Shown: positions 19,172-27,201 of the stretch, in pieces
How positions within the stretch are numbered: the stretch's first letter is position 1
Layout: every line of letters begins with the position of its first letter
Position numbers and translations under genes: made by a program
Assembly: GCF_016742135.1 (NCBI RefSeq)
Contig: NZ_JACVCG010000004.1
Coordinates: 124,001-188,000, forward strand
Length of the DNA stretch: 64,000 nt
DNA from: Brevundimonas sp.
GTDB lineage: Bacteria; Pseudomonadota; Alphaproteobacteria; Caulobacterales; Caulobacteraceae
Direction of reading: 5' to 3'
The notes under the pieces: model-generated
The model's input: the letters and a program-made list of their open reading frames with translations, nothing else
Told to the model about the DNA's origin: nothing
The model's database searches: none

Positions 19172-20254
19172 TCAGGTACGCACCCGCAGCCTTCTGGGAG
19201 ACAAGGCCGTCATGGTGTGGAAGTAGTCGATCTCCGAGAGCGGCTCCGCGGCCTCGAAAGCGGGCGCCCGATCGAGAAGGGTGTTGAGCGCCGCCGCCAC
19301 CACGCGACGGGCCAGGGGGGCCCCCACACAGCTGTGAATTCCCCCGCCGAAGGCCAGTTGGCGGCGTGCCGACCTGTCCAGCCGCAACTCATCGGGCGAA
19401 GGATAGATCGTCGGGTCCCGATTGGCGGCACCGACGCACAGATAGACGGAGCTTCCGGCCGGAATCTCGACGCTGCCCAGACGAGCCCTGGCGGTCGTTG
19501 AACGGGGCAATATGTGTTCGGGGGGATGAAGCCGCAGAACCTCTTCGATGAAGGCAGGCAGCACCGTCCGATCGGCCATCAGCGCCTCGCGAACCCGGGG
19601 TTCTTCCAGAAGGCGCAGGATGCCCCGACTGATGACCCGCTCCGTCGTCGTCGTCGCGGCAAGCCAGAGAAGCCGCACGAGACTTCGCGCTTCGCCCGGT
19701 CCGATCGTGCCACCGCCGTCCGAGATCAACTGCGCCATGAGGGTCGAGCGATCCGCAAGCCGGTCGAGCGTGGCGAGCACCGTCGGCAGCGGCGTCGCCT
19801 CCTCCAGACGGTCGATTTCCGAGACCACCGCATCATCCCAACCGATGATGGCGGCCCCGACATCGCGACTGATGGCGTAGCCATAGCCCTTCACGATATC
19901 GATTTCGCCGCCCAGCCTTCCGCGCGCGGAGTCTTCCGCGACCTTCGTCAGTCGGGCCAACTCTGAAGCCGAGAAATATCGGGAGATCAAAGTCCGGACC
20001 GGCCGATGCCTCGGCGGGTCGGCGGCCAGCAGAACGGCGTCCATGTCGCTATAGGGACGGTTCGAAAACACCTCCGGCTGCTCGAGGGCCGCCTTGACGT
20101 CATCATAGCCCAGCACGATCCACGCGCCGTGATGCCGCAACCACTGAACCGACCGCTTGCGCCGAAGACGCGCGTAGTGCGGAAAAGGGTCCCGCGCAAT
20201 CCGATGGTCTGAGAGGTCGAGCGGAGGACGCCGAAAAAACGAAAACGGATTCAA
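19172..20254 (-). CDS. Cytochrome P450
   Basis: Soluble bacterial haem monooxygenase, 360 residues. The haem-binding loop FGGGIHSCVG carries the axial thiolate Cys309. The K-helix motif ExxR is in EEVLRLHPPE. The I-helix reads LLWLAATTTTERV, with an A-A-T-T-T-T-E oxygen-binding segment instead of AGxDT. A TTG start overlaps the stop of the upstream cyclase-like gene (TTGA) and has a GGGGAGAG site; an ATG at 20278 is an alternative. No ferredoxin or reductase gene is adjacent, so redox partners must come from elsewhere. Position in the operon suggests oxidation of a terpenoid or lipid. Confidence 0.92.
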   Translation of the reverse strand: MNPFSFFRRPPLDLSDHRIARDPFPHYARLRRKRSVQWLRHHGAWIVLGYDDVKAALEQPEVFSNRPYSDMDAVLLAADPPRHRPVRTLISRYFSASELARLTKVAEDSARGRLGGEIDIVKGYGYAISRDVGAAIIGWDDAVVSEIDRLEEATPLPTVLATLDRLADRSTLMAQLISDGGGTIGPGEARSLVRLLWLAATTTTERVISRGILRLLEEPRVREALMADRTVLPAFIEEVLRLHPPEHILPRSTTARARLGSVEIPAGSSVYLCVGAANRDPTIYPSPDELRLDRSARRQLAFGGGIHSCVGAPLARRVVAAALNTLLDRAPAFEAAEPLSEIDYFHTMTALSPRRLRVRT

Positions 20255-21351
20255 GCGTGCGTCTCTCCCCTGGAACATGCGGGGAGGCGCGCGTCGCGTC
20301 CGCTCCCGTAAAGCGTGCGCCACCGGGCGAGCGCTTCCAGACAGAAGGCGGTGGTCAGCTCCTCGGACCCCCAGCGCGGTGTGTCGGGATGCGGCGGATC
20401 GAACGCACCCTTCTTCCCCCGCAGCCGTCCACCGAAATACAGCGCACCGCGTGGCCAGCCGCCGTTCGCCTGCTGCAGGGTGAGCAGCGCCTCGATCGCC
20501 GCCTGTCCCGGCGACCGGTGACAGTACATCAGGGCGCAGGCGGCAAGCGCGGCATCAAGCGCATGGGCTGGACGCGTGCCTGTCAGCTTGTCTTCCAGGA
20601 GACCCGCCGCCTCCGGCATCGCTCCGCCGATCGCGCGGGCGACGAAATACCAGATGGCAAAAGGATTCTCATACCATTTGTCCGACTCGCTCTCGGTTCC
20701 ACTGCGCAGGATCTCGAGCAGATGTTCGACAACGGGCGCGGTGTCCTGCCCGATGCCCAGATAGTGGACCGCGTTGGCGTTGACCACGGCATCGACATCC
20801 CCGGGGCGCGCCGAGGTGCGCGTGAAAAACATATAGAGCACCGCCGGATGGCGGAGCTGAGCCCAGACGATACGCCGGTGCCCGCGAGCGGCGTTCCACT
20901 CCCACCGCAGCGTGAACCAGGTGTAGAAGAGTCCGCTGCGGGTCCGATTGGCCAGGATCAGCCGGCGGTTGTCGGGAAGGCTGAGTCCCCCCAGGCGGAG
21001 CGCCGCGGAGGCGCAAGCGGTGTCATCCATATCCGGGGGCAGGGTATGCTGATGCGGGTGCCCCCTCGGCCAGTGCTTCCACAGTCCGCCGGGCTCCATC
21101 TGGTCGACGAGAAACGCCAGGGCCCTGGATCGGATGGGGTCGGCTTCCGGAGCAAAGGCCAGGGCCTGGGCCGCCAAAGCAGTCGGAAAGATCGACGGGT
21201 CAGAGGTGCAGTCGCCGCTCATCGCCGGATCGGTGCTGATCAGCACGTCAAAGGCCCCGTCCGGCAGTTGCCGTTCGGCAAGGAAATCGACAGCTCGCCT
21301 GATTGCGTCATCGAGCGCGGTCGCATGACCGACCGCAACCGTTTCACTCAT
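20251..21351 (-). CDS. Prenyltransferase/squalene-cyclase-fold protein with DxDD motif (class II terpene-cyclase-like)
   Basis: Protein of 366 residues starting MSETVAVGHATALDDAI, soluble, without signal peptide. It has alpha-helical repeats of the squalene-cyclase fold: AVDFLAERQLPDGAFD, LLTLQQANGGW (a QW-like motif) and GSEELTTAFCLEALARW. Residues 107-110 read DMDD followed by TACAS, which matches the DxDDTA proton-donor motif of class II terpene cyclases. One domain only: about 365 residues against more than 600 in squalene-hopene cyclase, so it resembles monodomain class II cyclases such as MstE (from memory). It overlaps the P450 gene, and a UbiA-type prenyltransferase is close by. Substrate unknown. 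Confidence 0.72.
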   Translation of the reverse strand: MSETVAVGHATALDDAIRRAVDFLAERQLPDGAFDVLISTDPAMSGDCTSDPSIFPTALAAQALAFAPEADPIRSRALAFLVDQMEPGGLWKHWPRGHPHQHTLPPDMDDTACASAALRLGGLSLPDNRRLILANRTRSGLFYTWFTLRWEWNAARGHRRIVWAQLRHPAVLYMFFTRTSARPGDVDAVVNANAVHYLGIGQDTAPVVEHLLEILRSGTESESDKWYENPFAIWYFVARAIGGAMPEAAGLLEDKLTGTRPAHALDAALAACALMYCHRSPGQAAIEALLTLQQANGGWPRGALYFGGRLRGKKGAFDPPHPDTPRWGSEELTTAFCLEALARWRTLYGSGRDARLPACSRGETHA

Positions 21352-21445
21352 GGAGTTCGCTCCCGTCGCACGACGCTGGCATGCGCCGGTCCCCGGCGCA
21401 ACAACTGAAGGGAGGCGATATCGCACCGCGCCCGCCGGTCCGGAC

Positions 21446-22606
21446 TCAGGAGTCCGTGTGACGCAGCAGGTCCTCCGCAAACACCGCCGCCGGGTCTTGC
21501 GGTACGAGGCTGCGGATCGCGGCGGCGGCGGTCTGGCCGATCATGCGCCACTCCGCCCGTCGGGCCCAGGCGCGTTCCAGCGCTTCGTCGATCGCCCCCT
21601 CGGTCGCCGCGGCGGCGACGAAGCCGGTCTCGTTATCGGTCACCACCTCGGCGTTGCCCGCCACGTCGGTCACGATCGGGACCCTGCCCCTCAGCATCGC
21701 CTCGACCAGAACCAGGGGTAACCCCTCTCCCCGCGACGGCAGGACGAGGCCGTGATGGCTGTCCCAGACGGCGTCGACATCGGCGGTGAAGCCGGCAAAA
21801 CGCACGCGGGTGAGGCCCAGGTGCCGGGCCATGGCTTCCAGGCCCTGCCGGTAGGGCCCCTCGCCAGAGAGGGTGACCGAAAGCGGTCGGGCACGCCATT
21901 TCACCGTCGCCAGCACCCGAAGCAGCAGATCCTGGCCCTTGTCGAAGGGAAAGAGTCGACCGACACACGCCAGTCGAAACACCTCCGATTCCTCGGGCCA
22001 GGTCAGCGGCGCGTCCCACGAGGTCAGGAAGGGGTTGCGCACGACCGAGGCCCTTGGACGAAGCGACCGGCCCAGCTGTTCCTCGGTCAGTCGCAGGTTG
22101 TGCGCGGAGACAAAATAGCTCCATCGGGCCCCTGCATAGGCACGTCGGACGCTGCCCAGCATGGCATCGGGCACACACACCGCTTCCTGGGCCTTCTGGG
22201 TGATCAGGGCATAGGGCAGCCCGGCGGCCGCGCACATCTGGGCCAGCGGATGGGCCCCGAAATTGGAGCCTTGCGAAATAATCACCAGATCCGGTCGAGG
22301 CAGGGTCGCAAGGCGTAACCGTAGCAAGACGGGCTGCAGACGACCGGCCAGGGATCGCAGAGGCCCGGACTGTCCGCGTGCCGGAAGCCACCCGTACAGG
22401 GCATGGACCCTGCCTCCGGCCGCCTTGAGACGCTTGATCGGCTGTGCATCGTGGAACGACGGGAAGGTGACGGCGACGACCGCATGGCCGCGTCCGGCCA
22501 GGTCAGCCGCCGCGGCGCTCCACAACTCTTCGCTCCCGCCCCAGACTGCGTTATGGCTGACGAAGACAAAGCGGCGGCGCGGCAAGGGGCTCTGATGTCG
22601 ACTCAA
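21446..22606 (-). CDS. Glycosyltransferase family 4 protein (paralog A)
   Basis: GT-B glycosyltransferase of 386 residues. Motifs: FVFVSHNAVWGGSEELWS near the N-terminus, HNLRLTEEQLGRSLRP, GRLFPFDKGQDLLLRVL and the donor-site segment LPSRGEGLPLVLVEAMLRG. A TTG codon with a GGAGG site four bases upstream is the likely start; an ATG at 22741 would lie deep inside the opposite UbiA gene. This start overlaps the start of the UbiA gene on the other strand by 12 bases. It is a clear paralog of the GT4 at 24783-25961. First gene of the six-gene minus-strand operon. Confidence 0.86.
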   Translation of the reverse strand: MSRHQSPLPRRRFVFVSHNAVWGGSEELWSAAAADLAGRGHAVVAVTFPSFHDAQPIKRLKAAGGRVHALYGWLPARGQSGPLRSLAGRLQPVLLRLRLATLPRPDLVIISQGSNFGAHPLAQMCAAAGLPYALITQKAQEAVCVPDAMLGSVRRAYAGARWSYFVSAHNLRLTEEQLGRSLRPRASVVRNPFLTSWDAPLTWPEESEVFRLACVGRLFPFDKGQDLLLRVLATVKWRARPLSVTLSGEGPYRQGLEAMARHLGLTRVRFAGFTADVDAVWDSHHGLVLPSRGEGLPLVLVEAMLRGRVPIVTDVAGNAEVVTDNETGFVAAAATEGAIDEALERAWARRAEWRMIGQTAAAAIRSLVPQDPAAVFAEDLLRHTDS

Positions 22607-23689
22607 GGAGCCTCCGGCGCTCCGCGCAAACTGTGGACGGTGCTTGAGCGCCTGGGACACCTGGCGCGCGCCGGCCAGTGGTGGGACTATAAGCTCGCTC
22701 CCATTCTCGCCGCCTTCTACGCGACCGCCGTTGTTCTGCAAGCGCCGGTTTCCGAACTGGGATGGGCGCTGGCCCAGCTGCTTCTGGCGATAGTTCCCGG
22801 TGCCGCCTATGTCAGCCTCATCAATGATCTGACCGATCTGGCCGACGATCGGGCCGCCGGCAAGCCCAACCGCATGGCCGACAGGAGTCGCGCGGAGAGG
22901 GTCGTCCTGATCGCCCTGCCGGTGGCGGCGGGCCTGGCCTTCGTCTGGCTCTGGCGGGATGATCCGCTGCTGGTGGGCTGCTACCTTGGGGCCTGGGCCG
23001 CCTTCTCACTCTATTCACTGCCGCCGGTGCGACTGAAAGCCCGGGGGGCGTTGGGTCTGCTGGCGGACGCCGCCGGCGCGCACCTTTTCCCCGCCCTGGT
23101 CGGTGCCGCGCTGGTGGCCCATGTGGCGGGGCGGCCTGTGGGTGCGGTCTGGCTTGCCGCCATCGCCCTCTGGTCTCTAGCCTATGGGATTCGAGGCATT
23201 CTCTGGCACCAGATCGGGGATGCGGAGAACGACGAGCGATCCGGGGTCGCGACCTTCGTGCAGCGCCACTCGGCGGCGTTCGCGGCCCGGCTGGGCGCCG
23301 GGGCAGTGTTCCCGGTCGAGCTGATGGCCCTCGCCGTTCTGATGTGGCGGCTGGACAGTCCGGTCGTCATCGGCGGCCTCGGGGCCTATGTGCTGCTGTG
23401 CTGGGCCAGGATCAAATGGCTGGAGGTCCGGCCAGCGGTCGTTCAGCCCGGCGGCGCCTATTTCCTTGTCGGGCACCTCTACTACGACCTTCTCCTGCCG
23501 CTTTCCCTGCTGGGGGCCTATGCCGTCCTTTCACCGGCGGCACTCTGGCTGGTGCCGGTCCAGCTGGCGCTGTTTCCGGGGCGCGTCCTGGCGCTGACGG
23601 ACGAACTGCGACTGCTTCGCCCGAGGGCCCGCAAGGCTCTGCGGGCGGGATTGCAGAAAGTGGGCCTTGCTCCCGGACGTCGGACCTGA
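22595..23689 (+). CDS. UbiA-superfamily prenyltransferase
   Basis: Integral membrane protein of 364 residues with eight or nine helices. Both Mg-diphosphate-binding motifs of the UbiA superfamily are present: N77-D78-xx-D81-xxx-D85 (INDLTDLADDRAAGK) and D209-xxx-D213 (HQIGDAENDERSG). It should transfer a polyprenyl group to an acceptor, or act on a prenyl phosphate. It is not clearly UbiA of ubiquinone synthesis: it lacks ubiquinone-gene neighbours and has a C-terminal extension of some 60 residues rich in Leu and Arg. An AAGGGG site precedes the ATG. The start overlaps the divergent GT4 gene. Confidence 0.85.
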   Translation: MSTQGASGAPRKLWTVLERLGHLARAGQWWDYKLAPILAAFYATAVVLQAPVSELGWALAQLLLAIVPGAAYVSLINDLTDLADDRAAGKPNRMADRSRAERVVLIALPVAAGLAFVWLWRDDPLLVGCYLGAWAAFSLYSLPPVRLKARGALGLLADAAGAHLFPALVGAALVAHVAGRPVGAVWLAAIALWSLAYGIRGILWHQIGDAENDERSGVATFVQRHSAAFAARLGAGAVFPVELMALAVLMWRLDSPVVIGGLGAYVLLCWARIKWLEVRPAVVQPGGAYFLVGHLYYDLLLPLSLLGAYAVLSPAALWLVPVQLALFPGRVLALTDELRLLRPRARKALRAGLQKVGLAPGRRT

Positions 23690-23830
23690 GCATCGCCGGC
23701 CTCGACGGCGGTCGTGGTGAATCCGCCACGAAAACCGCAAGGGATTGAGGCGCTTCCGGTCTTTCCGGTTGCGCGGTTATTCGCTCATGTGTACCGCTCG
23801 GGCCGTGGATTTGGCGGGGCGTTCGGTTCG

Positions 23831-24754
23831 ATGATTCTGGTTACGGGTTCGCGGGGTTTGATTGGCAGCGCCATCGCGAAGCGCCTGAATTCCGCCGGGC
23901 ATGCCATCCGCACGTTCGACATCCGCGATGATCTCGACCAGGACATTCGCAGCTTCCATGCGCTGTCGGAGGCTCTGGAGGGTGTCGAAGGCGTGATCCA
24001 TCTGGCGGCCGTGTCGCGGGTGGTGTGGGCCCAGGCGGATCCGGAGAAGACGCGAACCACCAACGTCCAGGCGCTCGAAGGTCTGCTGACCGCGGCGCGC
24101 GCCATGCCGACGCCCCCGTGGATCGTGTTTGCGAGCAGCCGGGAAGTCTACGGCGAGCCGACCAGTCTTCCGGTGGCGGAATCGGCAGCCCTGGCTCCCC
24201 TGAATGTCTATGCGCGCTCCAAGGTTGCGGGCGAGACCCTGGTCCGCGCGGCCGCAGCGGAGGGGCTGGTCGCCAATGTGGCCCGCTTCTCGAACGTCTA
24301 TGGCTGCATCGACGACCACCATGATCGGGTGGTGCCCGCTTTCGCGCGGGCGGCGGCCACGGCCGGCGTCATGCGCATCGAGGGCGCCGACCATATGTTC
24401 GACTTCACCCACATCACCGATGTGGCGCGAGGCCTGCATCTGCTCGTCAACGCGACGGCATCGGGCGAACGCCTCGACCCGATCCATTTCGTGACAGGCC
24501 AGGGAACCACCCTCAGCCAGCTCGCCGACATCGCTATCCGGACCGGCGACGGCCGGGTGCGACAGGAGCGGGCACCGCCGCGCAACTATGACGTCGCCCG
24601 GTTCACCGGCGATCCGCGCCGGGCGCAGGAGGCGCTGGGCTGGACGGCCGAGGTCGGGATCGCCGACGGGTTCGCGAACCTGGTCGATGCCTTTCGGTCT
24701 GCCGGTGTGAATGCGCCCGACGGCCTGGCGGTTGCGAAGCTGGCGGTCGGCTGA
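23831..24754 (+). CDS. NAD-dependent epimerase/dehydratase (extended SDR)
   Basis: Nucleotide-sugar or related oxidoreductase of 307 residues. N-terminal Rossmann motif VTGSRGLIG (G6-x2-G9-x2-G12), then NAD-binding HLAAVSRVVWAQ, catalytic Ser in FASSREVYGEP and the Tyr127-xxx-Lys131 pair in YARSK. This is the set for GalE/RmlB-type enzymes acting on UDP- or dTDP-sugars. The start MILVTGSRG is where the fold begins; the longer frame upstream is not credible. It follows the UbiA gene in the same direction after 141 bases and probably supplies a sugar donor for the locus. Confidence 0.86.
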   Translation: MILVTGSRGLIGSAIAKRLNSAGHAIRTFDIRDDLDQDIRSFHALSEALEGVEGVIHLAAVSRVVWAQADPEKTRTTNVQALEGLLTAARAMPTPPWIVFASSREVYGEPTSLPVAESAALAPLNVYARSKVAGETLVRAAAAEGLVANVARFSNVYGCIDDHHDRVVPAFARAAATAGVMRIEGADHMFDFTHITDVARGLHLLVNATASGERLDPIHFVTGQGTTLSQLADIAIRTGDGRVRQERAPPRNYDVARFTGDPRRAQEALGWTAEVGIADGFANLVDAFRSAGVNAPDGLAVAKLAVG

Positions 24755-24782
24755 GCGGACATCTCCGCCGGCCGTAGACGAC

Positions 24783-25961
24783 TCAATTCGCCTCGTCAGG
24801 ACTGCGACCGGCAAGGTCGAGGATTAATCCGGCGAGGGTCCGGGCGGGGTCGGCTTCGACCAGTTCCCGCGCGAGTCTTGCGCCGGTGGCCCCCATGGCC
24901 CGCCAGTTCCGGCGGCGCGCCCAGGCCTTCTCCATCGCGGCGTCGAGAGACGCTTCGGTCGGTGCCCCGGCCACGAAGCCGGTTACGCCGTCCACCACGG
25001 CTTCGCCATTGCCGCCCACGTCGGTGACGATGGCCATCCGTCCGTGCAGCATCGCCTCGATCAGCGACAGGGGCAGACCCTCGCAGCGGGAAGGCAGGAT
25101 CAGGCCATGGGCGTCCCTCCAGACGGCGGCCGGGGTGGCGGAGAATCCGGCGAATTCGACCTTCTCGACCCCGAGCATCGCGGCCAGATCGGAGAGGGCA
25201 CGCTCATTGTGCCCGCTGCCATACAAAACGACCGTAAGGTCGCGCCGACGCCATTTCGGCATGGCGAGCACGCGCAGGATCAGGTCCTGGCCCTTTTCCC
25301 TGACGTCGAGGCGGGCGAGGCAGGCGAGACGGTAGCCCCCGCCCTTTTCCGGCCAGGGCGTCGGCCGGTCCCAGTCCGCGTTGAAAGGATTGCGAACCAC
25401 CCGGCCATGCGGTAGCCGGAAACCTAATTGCTCCTCCGTCAGGGTTTGATTGTGCCGGCTGACGAACAGGGTGGCCCGCGCGCCGCGATGGGCGGCCTGA
25501 AACGCCTCGCGGCAACTGTCCGGGGGCCAGTACAGGTCGGAGGCCTTCTGGCTGATCAGGACGTAAGGCACGCCCAGTCGACGGCAGGTTGCGGCCATCT
25601 GCCAACCGTCATAGTTAAGGCCTTGCGAGATCACGGCCAGGTCGGGCTGTTTCCGCCTGAAATCATGGGTCAAGCGAAAGTCATGCAGGTGCCGGTGAGG
25701 CCAGACGGCGCCGAGGAACTTTTGAACCTTTCGCGGCACCCCGCGAAAGGGCTGCAGGTCGACCGTCCGGCAGCCCGCAGCCCCAAGGCCTTCGGCAGGC
25801 GCCCCGGCCTGATAGAGATTTCGCTTGTAAGCCGTCACTTCGACGCCAGCTTTGGCCAGCGTGATCGCGGCACGACTCCACAATTCCTCGCTGCCGCCCC
25901 ACTGGTCGTTGCTGCTGAGGAAGGCGATCCGCCCTGCGGGAACCCTTTGGCGCGACTGCAT
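24783..25961 (-). CDS. Glycosyltransferase family 4 protein (paralog B)
   Basis: GT-B glycosyltransferase of 392 residues. It shares with paralog A the motifs RIAFLSSNDQWGGSEELWS, VISQGLNYDGW, RHNQTLTEEQLGF, VRNPFNADWD and LPSRCEGLPLSLIEAMLHG. An AAGGA site precedes the ATG giving MQSRQRVPAGR. It converges on the epimerase gene and is divergent from the GT2 gene with an 88-base gap that must hold both promoters. Acceptor unknown. Confidence 0.87.
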   Translation of the reverse strand: MQSRQRVPAGRIAFLSSNDQWGGSEELWSRAAITLAKAGVEVTAYKRNLYQAGAPAEGLGAAGCRTVDLQPFRGVPRKVQKFLGAVWPHRHLHDFRLTHDFRRKQPDLAVISQGLNYDGWQMAATCRRLGVPYVLISQKASDLYWPPDSCREAFQAAHRGARATLFVSRHNQTLTEEQLGFRLPHGRVVRNPFNADWDRPTPWPEKGGGYRLACLARLDVREKGQDLILRVLAMPKWRRRDLTVVLYGSGHNERALSDLAAMLGVEKVEFAGFSATPAAVWRDAHGLILPSRCEGLPLSLIEAMLHGRMAIVTDVGGNGEAVVDGVTGFVAGAPTEASLDAAMEKAWARRRNWRAMGATGARLARELVEADPARTLAGLILDLAGRSPDEAN

Positions 25962-26049
25962 GATTCCTTCTAGGTACGCGGCCGGGCCCTTGCAAGCGAG
26001 GAGCCCCATCCCCCCGGGAGCTCCGACAGAAGGGGCGGATGAGCCCCCG

Positions 26050-27114
26050 ATGGCACGCGCCCTGCCGCTCGTGTCGGTCATCGTACCGGCCCGCAATGCC
26101 GAAGCCACCCTGTCCGAGACGCTCGCGTCCGTGGGCGCCCAGACCTATGCCAATCTCGAGATCGTGGTCGTCGATGACGGGTCTACCGATCGGACGCCCG
26201 CGATTGCCGCCGATTTCGCCGTGACGGATGCCCGCGCACGCGTGATCTCGATCCCCCACAGCGGCGTGGCGGTGGCCCGGAACACAGGTGCCGCCTCGAC
26301 GTCAGGACCGCTTCTGGCGCCCTTAGACGCAGACGACCTGTGGCACCCCCGGTATGTGGAAACCCTCGTCAAGCTCATGCAGGCGGCGCCGGAGCCGCCC
26401 GCCTTCGCCTATGCTCCCTGCCGCCTGATTGATTCCGGGTCAAATGTGATCGGGTCCGGATTGAATGCCGGCGCGGAAGGCACGGTCTTCTACCGGATGC
26501 TGTTCTCCAATCTCGTCGGCAACGGCAGCGGCATGATCATGGCGCGGTCCGCTTTCGACGCCGTCGGGGGCTATGACGTGAGGCTGCACGCGGCGGGTTG
26601 CCAGGGGTGCGAGGACTATCTGTTGCAGTTGGGGCTGACCGGGCATGGCCCGGCGTGCGCGACCCGCCAGTTCCTGGTCGGCTATCGCAAACGCGAGGGA
26701 GCCATGTCCCGCGATGTCGACATCATGGCCGCTTCCCGTCGCCTGGCCCGCCAGCTTCACGCCCAGGCCTTCCCGCACCTCGTCCCGCCTCCCTGGCTGA
26801 ATCGCTGGATCAGGGCGCTGGAACTGGTCGCAGCCGCAAGGAACCACTGGTCGGCGGGGCGTCGGCTACAGGCGGCGAGGGCGCTCGGGCGCGTCATGAT
26901 GACGGACCCCACGGCGGCCATTGTGGTCCTGCACGCCCGGCTTCATTCAGCCCTCCGCATCCTGTGGCGCCGGTCTCCGGTGCTGCCCGTCGCATTTCTG
27001 GACATTGATCCGTGGGCCCGTGATCAAGACCGCACTATCGTACATCCGCCGACAAACCCCTTCATGCGCCTTCAGTTGAAGCGGCTGAAGCGCGTCGCCG
27101 TCCTCGACCGATAG
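26050..27114 (+). CDS. Glycosyltransferase family 2 protein
   Basis: GT-A fold inverting glycosyltransferase of 354 residues. N-terminal VSVIVPARNAEATLSETL, nucleotide-binding IVVVDDGSTDRT and metal-binding DADDLW (PLDADDLWHPRYVETL) are all present. YDVRLHAAGCQGCEDY supplies the downstream ED acidic motif. The C-terminal 100 residues are helical and basic (ALELVAAARNHWSAGRR), without a clear membrane helix. It is the last recognised gene of the glycan/terpenoid locus. Confidence 0.88.
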   Translation: MARALPLVSVIVPARNAEATLSETLASVGAQTYANLEIVVVDDGSTDRTPAIAADFAVTDARARVISIPHSGVAVARNTGAASTSGPLLAPLDADDLWHPRYVETLVKLMQAAPEPPAFAYAPCRLIDSGSNVIGSGLNAGAEGTVFYRMLFSNLVGNGSGMIMARSAFDAVGGYDVRLHAAGCQGCEDYLLQLGLTGHGPACATRQFLVGYRKREGAMSRDVDIMAASRRLARQLHAQAFPHLVPPPWLNRWIRALELVAAARNHWSAGRRLQAARALGRVMMTDPTAAIVVLHARLHSALRILWRRSPVLPVAFLDIDPWARDQDRTIVHPPTNPFMRLQLKRLKRVAVLDR

Positions 27115-27201
27115 TCTTGAATGCCCTTCGGGATCCAACAGGGTGATCCCTCACCCTCAACCCCCTTTCAGGCTCCCCGCCGCCCTTCGGGTCGCGGATG
27201 A

